DNA of 64,000 nt, from contig CALUNU010000001.1 in the NCBI GenBank assembly GCA_944322095.1, forward strand, positions 301,712-365,711, read 5' to 3'. Positions 42,692 through 51,842 of this stretch are shown here, piece by piece. Each line of letters starts with the position of its first letter. The stretch's first letter is position 1. The notes under the pieces are model-generated. The model was given only the letters and a program-made list of their open reading frames with translations. It made no database searches and was not told the DNA's origin. This DNA is from an uncultured Alloprevotella sp. GTDB lineage: Bacteria; Bacteroidota; Bacteroidia; Bacteroidales; Bacteroidaceae. Position numbers and translations under genes: made by a program.

Positions 42692-42718
42692 GCCGACGTA
42701 TATGTTAAATCAGCCGCC

Positions 42719-43267
42719 ATGCGCACAAGGTTTCTTTGTTTTTTGCTGGCTTTTCTTCTCGTCGTCCCCGCAGCCTGCGGGCAGAGCCGGGCGCGCGTGA
42801 GGAAGTCGACGGACGTACTGATGTTTGTGCCGGTGGCAGCCGGCTTTGCCACGACGCTGGCGCTGAAAGACTACGACGGCTTGAAGCAGCTGGCCCTTGG
42901 CGGCAGCACGGCGCTGGCCGCCTCGTATCTGCTCGAACTCTGCATCAAGAAAGACCGCCCCGACGGTGACGGCCATCATGCCTTTCCGTCGACACATACC
43001 GTCGTAGCCTTCCAAGGGGCAGCTTTCATACAGCGGCGTTACGGCTGGCAATATGGCATACCGGCCTATCTGCTGGCCGGGTATGTGGGGTGGGGGCGCA
43101 TATACGCCCGGCGCCACGACATATGGGACGTGCTGGCAGGCGCCGCAATAGGCGTGGCGGGAAGCTACATCTTTACCCGCCCGCTGGCTCGCGACGTAAA
43201 TCTTTCGCTCGTTCCGGCCACGTTCGGCACGTCGCATGTGGGCTTTCACGCCTCGCTGCGTTTCTGA
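42719..43267 (+). CDS. PAP2-family phosphatase (exported)
   Basis: A 182-residue PAP2 superfamily protein with an N-terminal signal-like segment. Phosphatase motifs are KKDRPDGDG at about 76-84, FPSTHT at about 88-93 (THT in place of the usual SGHT), and GRIYARRHDIWDVLAG at about 125-140. It differs from the first PAP2 protein (10290) in being short and probably periplasmic. The substrate is unknown; lipid phosphates are likely. It follows the GH5-like gene by 27 bases. Confidence 0.8.
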   Translation: MRTRFLCFLLAFLLVVPAACGQSRARVRKSTDVLMFVPVAAGFATTLALKDYDGLKQLALGGSTALAASYLLELCIKKDRPDGDGHHAFPSTHTVVAFQGAAFIQRRYGWQYGIPAYLLAGYVGWGRIYARRHDIWDVLAGAAIGVAGSYIFTRPLARDVNLSLVPATFGTSHVGFHASLRF

Positions 43268-43336
43268 GCGGCGACGGAGCCCCGCTGCCCCGCAAGCCTT
43301 GACGCCCCTTCGGCCGGCTGTATACGTTTTTTTTCG

Positions 43337-43344
43337 TACCTTTG
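43337..43344 (+). promoter_or_regulatory. -7 box of the hpt promoter
   Basis: TACCTTTG matches TAnnTTTG, 26 bases before the hpt ATG. Confidence 0.6.
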
Positions 43345-43370
43345 CGCACCAAATCATCCGCAGCAGCAAT

Positions 43371-43910
43371 ATGGAAAGAGTAAAAGTCAGGGACAAGGAG
43401 TTCACGATATCCATTTCCGAAGAGAAAATCCGCGAGCGCGTCCGCGCTGTTGCGGCCGCCATCAGCCGCGATTTAGAGGGACGCAAGCCCATATTCCTCG
43501 CCGTGTTGAACGGCTCGTTTGTCTTTGCCGCCGATTTGCTACGCGGCGTGAGCATCCCGTGTGAGGTGGCTTTTGTCCGCCTGTCGTCATACAGCGGAAC
43601 GTCGTCAACGGGCAACGTACGTCAGTTGCTCGGGCTCGACGTGTCGTTGAAGGGGCGCCCGGTCGTCGTGGTCGAGGACATCGTCGATTCGGGGCTCACC
43701 ATGCAGGAACTGCTCAACATACTCCGCAAGCAGGAACCCGAGGAAATACGCATTGCATCACTGCTGGTCAAGCCCGACAACCTGCAAGTGCCGCTCAGCA
43801 TCGATTACCGTTGCTTCGACATCCCGAGCGACTTCATCGTCGGCTACGGGCTCGATTACGACGGCGAGGGGCGCAACCTGCCCTGCATTTATACGGTCGT
43901 AGACGATTGA
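43371..43910 (+). CDS. hpt: Hypoxanthine phosphoribosyltransferase
   Basis: Purine salvage enzyme of 179 residues that turns hypoxanthine (and often guanine) into the nucleotide using PRPP. The PRPP-binding motif VVVVEDIVDSGLT is at about 98-110, the LNGSF loop at 46-50 and the C-terminal purine-binding DFIVGYGLDYDGEGRNL near 156-172. The ATG at 43371 is set by the promoter box and by the family start; the frame is open further upstream. The next gene is adk. Confidence 0.94.
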   Translation: MERVKVRDKEFTISISEEKIRERVRAVAAAISRDLEGRKPIFLAVLNGSFVFAADLLRGVSIPCEVAFVRLSSYSGTSSTGNVRQLLGLDVSLKGRPVVVVEDIVDSGLTMQELLNILRKQEPEEIRIASLLVKPDNLQVPLSIDYRCFDIPSDFIVGYGLDYDGEGRNLPCIYTVVDD

Positions 43911-43992
43911 CGGCTGTTGCCCTGTGGGGATTAAAGCCCCTTTAAGACACATCATTCACCACAAAACCATAATCAACCAATATACAGTTAGG

Positions 43993-44562
43993 ATGAAAAA
44001 TATCGTAATATTCGGCGCACCCGGCTCCGGCAAGGGAACGCAGAGCGCCCTGCTCGTGGAAAAATATGGATTCAAGCATATATCGACGGGCGACGTGTTG
44101 CGCAATGAAATTGCCGGCGGCAGCGAGCTGGGCAAAACGGCCCGCACCTACATCGACGACGGAAAGCTCATTCCCGACGAGCTGATGATTGAAATACTGG
44201 CCTCGGTCTACGACGGCCTCGGGCAGACCGAGGGAGTTATCTTCGACGGATTTCCCCGCACCATCCCGCAGGCAGAAGCTTTGAAGGAGATGCTTGCAAA
44301 ACGCGGCGGACAGGTGGATGCCATGCTCGAGCTCGACGTGCCTGAAGCCATGCTCGTGGAGCGCCTCGTGGAGCGCGGAAAAACGTCGGGCCGTGCCGAC
44401 GACAACGAAGCCACCATACGCAAGCGCCTCGACGTCTACACCCGGCAGACGGCTCCGCTCATCGACTGGTACGAGCACGAAGGCAAACGCCACGCCGTGA
44501 AGGGCTACGGCTCGTTGGAGGAAATCAACGCAGCCCTCTGCGCCGTTATCGACGCCCTCTGA
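43993..44562 (+). CDS. adk: Adenylate kinase
   Basis: Short-form adenylate kinase of 189 residues (ATP + AMP to 2 ADP). Phosphate loop GAPGSGKGT at about 7-15, [17 protein letters not shown] and a short lid region ([12 protein letters not shown]) without zinc cysteines are visible. The pair hpt-adk is a purine salvage unit and commonly precedes obg in Bacteroidota, as here. A terminator follows. Confidence 0.96.
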   Translation: MKNIVIFGAPGSGKGTQSALLVEKYGFKHISTGDVLRNEIAGGSELGKTARTYIDDGKLIPDELMIEILASVYDGLGQTEGVIFDGFPRTIPQAEALKEMLAKRGGQVDAMLELDVPEAMLVERLVERGKTSGRADDNEATIRKRLDVYTRQTAPLIDWYEHEGKRHAVKGYGSLEEINAALCAVIDAL

Positions 44563-44574
44563 TCTCATTTTAAC

Positions 44575-44612
44575 GGGGCATGCAAACGGGCATGCCCCTT
44601 CATTTTATTTTT
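44575..44612 (+). terminator. Terminator after adk
   Basis: GGGGCATGC (44575-44583) pairs with GCATGCCCC (44590-44598) around a six-base loop, followed by TTCATTTTATTTTTA. Confidence 0.85.
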
Positions 44613-44620
44613 ATAAGATT

Positions 44621-45784
44621 ATGCCCGAAAGCAATTTTGTCGACTACGTAAAGATACATTGCCGCTCCGGCAAGGGCGGACGCGGTTCGGCCCATCTCCA
44701 CCGCGCCAAGTATCAGCCCAAGGGCGGCCCCGACGGCGGCGACGGCGGCCGTGGCGGCAACGTATATCTGCGTGGCAACCGCAACTACTGGACGCTCCTT
44801 CACCTGCGCTACGAGCGGCACGTTTTTGCCGGCGACGGAGGCGCGGGCTCAAAGGCCCGCTCGCACGGCTACGACGGCGACGACAAATATATTGACGTCC
44901 CCTGCGGCACGGTGGCCTACGACGCCGAAACCGGCCGCTACCTTTGCGACGTAACCGACGACGGGCAGGTTGTCCTGCTGCTTAAAGGCGGCCGGGGCGG
45001 CTTGGGCAACTGGCAGTTTCGCACGGCAACGCGGCAGACGCCGCGCTTCGCACAACCGGGCGAACCGGGCGAGGAGCGGACGGTCGTGCTCGAGCTGAAA
45101 CTCCTGGCCGACGTGGGCCTCGTGGGCTTTCCCAACGCGGGCAAGTCGACACTGCTGTCTGCGCTCTCGTCGGCCCGTCCGAAGATAGCCGATTATCCTT
45201 TTACAACGCTCGAACCGAGCCTTGGCATCGTTTCGCACCGCGAGGGACGTTCCTTCGTTATGGCCGACATTCCTGGCATCATCGAGGGAGCCAGCGAGGG
45301 CCGCGGGCTGGGGCTCCGCTTTCTCAGGCATATAGAGCGCAACTCGTTGTTGCTCTTCATGATACCGGGCGATACGCCCGACATCGGGAAAGAATATGAC
45401 GTGCTGCTGAGCGAACTGCAAAAATACAATGCCGCGCTTTTGAGCAAGCAGCGCGTGCTGGCCGTGACGAAGTGCGACCTGCTGGACGAAGAGCTCATGG
45501 CCCTGCTTCGCACCACGCTTCCGGCCGATTTGCCGACGGTGTTTATCTCCTCGGTGACCGGGGCCGGGCTGACGGAGCTGAAAGACCTGCTTTGGGCGGA
45601 GCTCAACAGCGAAAGCAACAAGTTGCAGGCCATCACCGAAGGGGGGAGCCTCGTTCACCGCGATTACGACAGCGGAAAGCTGGCCGGCGATTTTGCCAAC
45701 TGGGACGAAGCCGACGGCGAACCTTCAGATGACGATACGATCGAAGAGTACGATTTCGAGTTTCTCGACGACGACCGCTCCTGA
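44621..45784 (+). CDS. obg: GTPase Obg (CgtA)
   Basis: Ribosome-assembly GTPase of 387 residues. The Gly-rich Obg fold occupies about 1-155 ([17 protein letters not shown] and similar repeats), and the G domain has G1 GFPNAGKST at about 169-177, switch [11 protein letters not shown] and the TKCD base-recognition motif. The acidic C-terminal tail is typical. Essential and acts on the 50S ribosomal subunit. Confidence 0.95.
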   Translation: MPESNFVDYVKIHCRSGKGGRGSAHLHRAKYQPKGGPDGGDGGRGGNVYLRGNRNYWTLLHLRYERHVFAGDGGAGSKARSHGYDGDDKYIDVPCGTVAYDAETGRYLCDVTDDGQVVLLLKGGRGGLGNWQFRTATRQTPRFAQPGEPGEERTVVLELKLLADVGLVGFPNAGKSTLLSALSSARPKIADYPFTTLEPSLGIVSHREGRSFVMADIPGIIEGASEGRGLGLRFLRHIERNSLLLFMIPGDTPDIGKEYDVLLSELQKYNAALLSKQRVLAVTKCDLLDEELMALLRTTLPADLPTVFISSVTGAGLTELKDLLWAELNSESNKLQAITEGGSLVHRDYDSGKLAGDFANWDEADGEPSDDDTIEEYDFEFLDDDRS

Positions 45785-45804
45785 CCCTGTGCTCCGGTCT
45801 TGTC

Positions 45805-45831
45805 GCCGCAGCCTCCTGCGGCCGGTTTTAG
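45805..45831 (+). terminator. Probable terminator after obg
   Basis: GCCGCAG (45805-45811) and CTGCGGC (45816-45822) around CCTC, followed by CGGTTTTAG. Weak T run. Confidence 0.5.
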
Positions 45832-45917
45832 CGTGTTCAGCCAGCCGCCGAAATCGGAACGCAACACGCGGATTTTAGTATGGAAAACATGTTTCATGAA
45901 ATAGAGCAAAGTGGAAT

Positions 45918-48900
45918 ATGGATAATGGCGTGCTGATTTATAAGGCTTCCGCCGGATCCGGGAAGACATTCACGCTGGCGGTCGAATACGTGGCGACGGC
46001 TTTGGGGGGAGAGCCCGGTGCGTGGGAGCGCATTCTGGCCGTTACCTTCACCAATAAGGCCACGGCAGAGATGAAAGGGCGCATTTTGGAGCGCCTTTTC
46101 GACGTTTGGCAGGGTTGCGAGGAGGACGACGGCTTTCTGGCTGCCGTTATGAAGCGTCTTCCCCGTTTGTCCGAGCACGAAGTGAGAGAGCGGGCCGGCG
46201 TTGCATTGCGTGCCATTGTACACGATTACGATTCGTTCCGCGTAGAAACCATTGACGCCTTTTTTCAATCGTTGTTGACCAATTTGGCGCGCGAGTTGGG
46301 GCTTTCAGCCCGTTTCCGCGTCGACATAGACGATCGTCGTGCCATCGAAGAAACCGTTGACGAGGTGATGGGCACGTTGGGACGCCGGCCGGAAATGCTC
46401 GCGTGGACGCTCGATTATGTGATGGAGCGCATCGAGGACAACAGCAAGTGGGACATTCGGCGCGAGCTGAAAGATTTTGCCCGCAACCTGACGCGCGAAA
46501 TTTACTTGCTCAACGAGCAGCGCCTTCGCAGCGCGTTGAACGACGTCGAGCCGTTGAAAAGGGAGTTGCGCTCCCTTGAAGCTGCCGAGAAAAAGAGAGT
46601 GGGAGAGAGTGCCCGGAGGTTATACGAGAAAATAGCGGGCACCACCGATGGCTTCGCCCGCTGGAAGGGCGGTAACCACTTGGAAAAACATTTGCAGAAC
46701 CTGATAAAAGGAAATCTCGACCCACAACCGACGGCCACCAATATGGCAGAAATCAGTGACGTCTCGGCTGTGTGGATGCGTAAGACCGATATAAAGCGCC
46801 ACCCCGAATGGCTGGCAGAGGCAGCCGCGCTGCAACAGCTTTTGCAGGCAACAGAAACCATGCGCGAGGAAGTGGAACGGACGGCCAACAGCTGTTTTCT
46901 CACGACCTACTATTTAAACCCTCTTCGTCTCCTTGATGAGCTCGGCAAGGAGCTGGATGTCCTCAACGAAGAGAACAACCGCATCATGCTGGCCAAAACT
47001 CCCCTGCTTTTCCGCCAAATGGTGGAAGACAGCGACGCTCCTTTCGTTTTTGAAAAGGCTGGAATGCAGTTTCAGCACGTCATGATAGACGAGTTTCAAG
47101 ACACCTCCACCATGCAGTGGGCCAACTTCAAGAAGCTTCTCCTCGAAAACCTCTCCTCAGGTGGGAGCTGCATGCTCGTGGGCGACGTGAAGCAGGGAAT
47201 ATACCGCTTTCGGGGCGGCGACTGGAACATTCTGCACGGCATAAGAAGCGAGTTCCAACAGAGCCGGCTGGGAAGCCGCATGAATATCGTGCGGCTGGAC
47301 ACCAATTATCGGAGCGACGAAACGGTGGTGGCGTTTAATAACCATTTTTTCCAGCGTGCGGCGCAAGAGCTCGACCGTTTGGGCGAAAACCGGCTGGCTG
47401 AACTTTACAGCGACGTCTCGCAACAAGTGGCTCCAGGCAAAAGCGGCAGCGGGTATGTGAGGGTCTGCATTCTCCCGAAGCCCGACCGCGAAAACCGGGA
47501 GACGTCGGACGAAAGCATACTCACCGATATGGGAGCGCAGATCACGGCCCTTCACGACGGGGGGCTCCCTTATAGCGATATTGCGCTTTTATTACGCAAG
47601 AGGGCCGATGCTGAAAAGGTTATCACCTGTTTCTCCCGTTCTTTCCCGCACATTCCGCTGATTTCAGAGGAAGCCTTTCTCCTTTCTTCCTCAATGGGAG
47701 TCAACATGCTCGTCAGTGCTTTGCGCTATATGGCCGACGCGACCAACACCATCGCACTTACCTATTTGCGCGAGCGCTACATAAAGTATGCCCAGGCGGA
47801 CAAACTGCTCGATGCCCTCATGATGCATCTGCCCGACTTGGTGCAACTGCCGCTATACGAGTTGATAGAAAAACTTATAACGCTGTTGGGGCTGGACCAC
47901 CTGCCGGAAGAAAGTGCTTACCTCTTTGCATTTCTCGATGGAGTAGTCGGATTTTTGGAGGAAAACCCTTCGGATCTTTCCCTCTTCCTGGAATACTGGG
48001 AGGAACGGATGTCGCAAACCGCTATATCCCAAACTAGCGGCGTCGACGGCGTTCGTCTGGTGACGATACACAAGTCTAAGGGGCTTGCCTTCCACACGGT
48101 GATGATTCCCTTTTGCGAATGGAGCATTGAGCGCGACCGTGCCGACGCGATGCTTTGGTGCGAGCCGTCGGAAGCGCCCTACAACAAAATTCCGCTTGTT
48201 CCCGTTCCGGGGCGTTACGGTCAGAAATTGCAGAATTCGGTATACGGGGCCGACTATGAGTGGGAACACTTGCAGCGGCGCATAGAAAATCTGAATTTGC
48301 TTTACGTGGCCTTTACCCGGCCCAAGAAAAACCTGTATGTATGGGCACGGGGCGAGCAGGGGCTGACGCGTGTTTCCAGTATGGGCGACCTTTTGTCGAC
48401 GGTGCTTTTCAATGAAAACGACAACGAGCGGGTTTTCGAGGCCGGCACGCCCGTCGCAGAAGCCCGACGGAAGCCCGATGCCGCCATGCAGGCAAGCAAC
48501 CCCTTGCGGTTTACCGAAACAGATTGCCCCGTGGCTTTTCAGACATTCAAGGCACACGTAAGTTTCAGGCAGTCGAACAATGCCGCCCGTTTTCTCGCAA
48601 GCGAAGATGCCGATACTCCCCATAGTAGGCAGCAGGAATACATTGACCGCGGAAAAGTCCTGCACAACCTGTTTTCATCCATCCGAACGGCGGCCGACGT
48701 CGACGCCGCCATCGAGCAGGCCCGCTCCGCCGGCGTTTTGGCCGACTACAAGGAATATGCCTCGCTGCGCCGGCTGATACGCGAGCGCATCTCGCTGCCG
48801 CAAGTGGCCGGCTGGTTCGACGGCAGCTGGGAGCTTTTCAACGAATGCAGCATCCTGTCGCGCGGCGCCGACGGCCGGCTGCTCGTTAGGCGCCCCGACC

Positions 48901-49091
48901 GCGTGATGGTCAGGCCGGAGGAGACCGTCGTGGTCGATCTTAAGTTTGGTAAGCCCTCGCGCGAGCACGCCGAGCAGGTGGCGAGCTACATGCAGCTGTT
49001 GCGGCGGATGGGCCGGCCGGCAGTAAAGGGCTATTTGTGGTATGTGTATAATGGTCAAGTGGTAGAAGTGGAAGAGCAACATGGAGAATAA
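45918..49091 (+). CDS. AddA/RecB-like helicase-nuclease
   Basis: A 1057-residue UvrD-like SF1A helicase with a C-terminal nuclease. Walker A ASAGSGKT is at 10-17, HVMIDEFQDTS at about 390, GDVKQGIYRFRGGD at about 420, and VTIHKSKGLAF at about 715. The end carries RRPDRVMV...VVDLKFGK, a PD-(D/E)XK nuclease motif. With the next gene, which overlaps it by 11 bases, it forms an AddAB/RexAB-type complex that resects double-strand breaks for recombination. Chi-recognition details cannot be seen from sequence. Confidence 0.9.
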   Translation: MDNGVLIYKASAGSGKTFTLAVEYVATALGGEPGAWERILAVTFTNKATAEMKGRILERLFDVWQGCEEDDGFLAAVMKRLPRLSEHEVRERAGVALRAIVHDYDSFRVETIDAFFQSLLTNLARELGLSARFRVDIDDRRAIEETVDEVMGTLGRRPEMLAWTLDYVMERIEDNSKWDIRRELKDFARNLTREIYLLNEQRLRSALNDVEPLKRELRSLEAAEKKRVGESARRLYEKIAGTTDGFARWKGGNHLEKHLQNLIKGNLDPQPTATNMAEISDVSAVWMRKTDIKRHPEWLAEAAALQQLLQATETMREEVERTANSCFLTTYYLNPLRLLDELGKELDVLNEENNRIMLAKTPLLFRQMVEDSDAPFVFEKAGMQFQHVMIDEFQDTSTMQWANFKKLLLENLSSGGSCMLVGDVKQGIYRFRGGDWNILHGIRSEFQQSRLGSRMNIVRLDTNYRSDETVVAFNNHFFQRAAQELDRLGENRLAELYSDVSQQVAPGKSGSGYVRVCILPKPDRENRETSDESILTDMGAQITALHDGGLPYSDIALLLRKRADAEKVITCFSRSFPHIPLISEEAFLLSSSMGVNMLVSALRYMADATNTIALTYLRERYIKYAQADKLLDALMMHLPDLVQLPLYELIEKLITLLGLDHLPEESAYLFAFLDGVVGFLEENPSDLSLFLEYWEERMSQTAISQTSGVDGVRLVTIHKSKGLAFHTVMIPFCEWSIERDRADAMLWCEPSEAPYNKIPLVPVPGRYGQKLQNSVYGADYEWEHLQRRIENLNLLYVAFTRPKKNLYVWARGEQGLTRVSSMGDLLSTVLFNENDNERVFEAGTPVAEARRKPDAAMQASNPLRFTETDCPVAFQTFKAHVSFRQSNNAARFLASEDADTPHSRQQEYIDRGKVLHNLFSSIRTAADVDAAIEQARSAGVLADYKEYASLRRLIRERISLPQVAGWFDGSWELFNECSILSRGADGRLLVRRPDRVMVRPEETVVVDLKFGKPSREHAEQVASYMQLLRRMGRPAVKGYLWYVYNGQVVEVEEQHGE

Positions 49092-51777
49092 AACGAACAA
49101 CGGGGCATGGACGCCCTTTTTAAAGGCTGTTGCCCGCGATTTGCGCAGCAAGCGGGGCAACGATTTGAGCCGGTTGACGGTGGTGTTCCCCAACAAGCGC
49201 GCCGGCCTGTTCTTCAACGAGTATCTTGTCGACGAAAAAGAAGAATCTCCCGTATGGGCTCCGAGATATGCCACCATCAGTGAGCTGTTTGCCTCGCTTT
49301 CGGCCCTCACCATCGACGACCCCATTGAAACCGTCTGCCGCATTTACAACCTATATGTCGGCCTGACGGGCAGCAGCGAGACGCTCGACTTTTTTTACGG
49401 CTGGGGCGAAAAGCTTTTGTCTGACTTCGACGACGTCGACAAGAACATGGCCGACGCCCACGCCCTTTTTCAGAATCTTTCGGAGATTAAAGAGCTCGAA
49501 ACCACCGACTATCTCACGCCCGAGCAGCGGCAGGCGCTCAGCACCTTCTTCAAGGATTTTTCCGAGACCGACAACTCGCGCATCCGCCGCAGTTTCCTCT
49601 CGCTTTGGAACAACATGTACCCTCTTTACCGGTCGCTCAACGAAGAGCTGCTCCGAGAGGGAAAGGCCTATGAAGGCGCGTTGTACCGCGACGTAGTGGA
49701 CCGCCTGGAACGGGGCGCATTAAAAACTGACGCCGGCGTCGACAGCTACGTTTTTGTTGGCTTCAACGTGCTGGACAAAGTGGAGGGGCGCCTTTTCCGC
49801 CATTTGCAGCAAGAGGGAAAAGCCCTTTTCTACTGGGACTATGACCTTTTCTACGCCGGCGCCGGCACAACCTTCGAGGCCGGCATCTTCTTGCGTAAAA
49901 ATCTTGAAGCGTTCCCCAACGAACTTCCCGCTTCTTTTTTCGACAATCTGTTGAAGGACAAGGAAATTGCCTTCTACTCTGCTGCTACGGACAATATACA
50001 GGCACGCTTTGCCACCGCTTGGTTGCGCAGCCACCTCACGCCCGACGCCAAACGGACAGCCATCGTTTTATGCAACGAGATCCTGTTGCTCCCCGTGCTC
50101 CATTCGTTGCCGCCCGAGGTGGGTGACGTCAACGTGACCAAGGGCTTTCCGCTTTCGCACACGCCGGCCTTTTCCCTCGTCAGCCGGGAGCTCGATGCCG
50201 ACGTTTCCTGCAAAAATGCCGACAACGCTTCCTTCTTGTCAGCTCTTGCCGAGCGCATCAAGCAGGCCGCGCTCCGTTTTCAGGACGACAGCCGTGAAAA
50301 GTCCGCCGACCCGCTCGTCCGGCAACTCCACACCGAAGCCTTTTTCCAGGCCTACACCGTTGTCAACCGTTTCAGGCAGTTGGTTGACAAGGGCAGTCTG
50401 ACCGTGGAACGCCTCACCCTGTGCCGGCTGTTGAAGCAGGTGTTGCGCCAAAGCTCACTGCCGTTTCACGGAGAGCCTGCCGTGGGGCTGCAAGTGATGG
50501 GCCTGCTCGAAACGCGCAACCTCGATTTCGAAAACCTCTTGCTTCTGTCGGTTAACGAGGGTAATTTGCCCAAGCGAGCCGGGAGCGAGAGCACGTTCAT
50601 CCCTCCCGTTTTGCGCCGCGAGTTTGGGCTCACCACGCCCCGCAGGCGCACGGCCGTTTATGCCTATTATTTCTACCGCCTTTTGCAGCGGGCGCGCCAC
50701 GTCAGCATGGTCTATCGCAACGTGGCCGACGACAAGCAGAAGGGCGAGATGTCGCGCTTCATGATGCAGCTACTCGTTGAGACCCGCCTGCCCGTGGCCC
50801 ATTATGCATTGAGCGCTCCCGTCGGTGTACGCCAAGGGGAGCGCCCCTCCATACCCAAGCCCTCCGATTTGGCTGCCCGCCTACGCGAACTTTCGCCCTC
50901 GGCCCTGAACGCTTATCTGCGCTGCCCGCTCGAATTCTACTACCAACGCGTGTTGCGCCTGAAAGAACCGGAGCCTCCTGCCGACGTCATCGAGCCCAAC
51001 ACCTTCGGCACACTGTTTCACCGCGCTGCCGAGTTGCTCTATGCCGAACGGATAGCCACCGGTGGCGGGCTGGTGACGGCTGCTGCCTTGGAGCGCTTCC
51101 TCGACGACGGTGGCGACGTCTTTCTGAAACGCTATGTCGACCGCGCCTTTGCCGACGTTCAAGGCTCCCCGGCCGGCACCGAGATAAACGTGGTGGTTGA
51201 GCGCGTGCTCATGCGTTATCTGCGCCAGCTGCTGGAATACGACAAAAAGCTGGCCCCGTTCAAAATCGTTTCGACCGAGAAAGAGGTGGCACTTCCCTTC
51301 CCCGTCGAATGTGGGGGCCGGCGGGTCGACATTACGCTGAAAGGCACCATCGACCGCCTGGACGAAGTGAGTCTGGACGGACTGACGCGCTTGCGCATTG
51401 TCGACTATAAAACCGGGGGCGAGCCCGAGCGGCCCGTTGGCGCGGGCGAGCTTTTCGTCGTTTCCGAGAAAAGGCCCCATTACGTCTTCCAGACGTTTGT
51501 CTACTCGCTCATCATGGCTGCCCAAACCAGTCTGCCCATCGTGCCCTCCCTCTTTTTTGTGCACAAGTCGGCCGGCGACGGCTACGACCCCCGCATCTTT
51601 ATGGGCGAGCGCATGAAGAAGCAGCCCGTCCTCTGCTTTCAGGACTATGCCGCCTTCTTCGAGGAACGGCTGAGGCAGTTGATAGCCGAGATACTCGACC
51701 CCAGCCGCCCCTTTGAGCCGACGCCGGTGACGGCCTTCTGCAAAAACTGCCGCTTCCGCAACCTTTGTCTTTGTTAG
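49081..51777 (+). CDS. AddB-like PD-(D/E)XK nuclease subunit
   Basis: An 898-residue partner of the AddA-like helicase. The N-terminal two thirds resemble an inactivated UvrD-like core (LTVVFPNKRAGLFFNEYL in place of a canonical Walker A). The C terminus has a nuclease motif (GTIDRLDEV...LRIVDYKTGG) and cysteines in CKNCRFRNLCLC, which with an upstream cysteine (RCPLEFYY) form the 4Fe-4S cluster of AddB nucleases. The start overlaps the upstream gene. The stop is TAG; the next gene begins 66 bases later after a relic of AATTGA-type repeat sequence. Confidence 0.88.
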   Translation: MENKTNNGAWTPFLKAVARDLRSKRGNDLSRLTVVFPNKRAGLFFNEYLVDEKEESPVWAPRYATISELFASLSALTIDDPIETVCRIYNLYVGLTGSSETLDFFYGWGEKLLSDFDDVDKNMADAHALFQNLSEIKELETTDYLTPEQRQALSTFFKDFSETDNSRIRRSFLSLWNNMYPLYRSLNEELLREGKAYEGALYRDVVDRLERGALKTDAGVDSYVFVGFNVLDKVEGRLFRHLQQEGKALFYWDYDLFYAGAGTTFEAGIFLRKNLEAFPNELPASFFDNLLKDKEIAFYSAATDNIQARFATAWLRSHLTPDAKRTAIVLCNEILLLPVLHSLPPEVGDVNVTKGFPLSHTPAFSLVSRELDADVSCKNADNASFLSALAERIKQAALRFQDDSREKSADPLVRQLHTEAFFQAYTVVNRFRQLVDKGSLTVERLTLCRLLKQVLRQSSLPFHGEPAVGLQVMGLLETRNLDFENLLLLSVNEGNLPKRAGSESTFIPPVLRREFGLTTPRRRTAVYAYYFYRLLQRARHVSMVYRNVADDKQKGEMSRFMMQLLVETRLPVAHYALSAPVGVRQGERPSIPKPSDLAARLRELSPSALNAYLRCPLEFYYQRVLRLKEPEPPADVIEPNTFGTLFHRAAELLYAERIATGGGLVTAAALERFLDDGGDVFLKRYVDRAFADVQGSPAGTEINVVVERVLMRYLRQLLEYDKKLAPFKIVSTEKEVALPFPVECGGRRVDITLKGTIDRLDEVSLDGLTRLRIVDYKTGGEPERPVGAGELFVVSEKRPHYVFQTFVYSLIMAAQTSLPIVPSLFFVHKSAGDGYDPRIFMGERMKKQPVLCFQDYAAFFEERLRQLIAEILDPSRPFEPTPVTAFCKNCRFRNLCLC

Positions 51778-51778
51778 T

Positions 51779-51842
51779 TGGAAATTGATAATCGTCAGTT
51801 CTCCATTGCCAGTAGAAACGTCCATTGTTAATTGAATATTGT
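51779..51842 (+). repeat. AATTGA-type repeat relic before the PPDK_N gene
   Basis: AATTGATAAT, CAGTTCTCCATTG, TCCATTGTTAATTGA: words of the same kind as the inverted-repeat arms at 27840 and 29233, but without the TTGTGCACAA core. Confidence 0.45.
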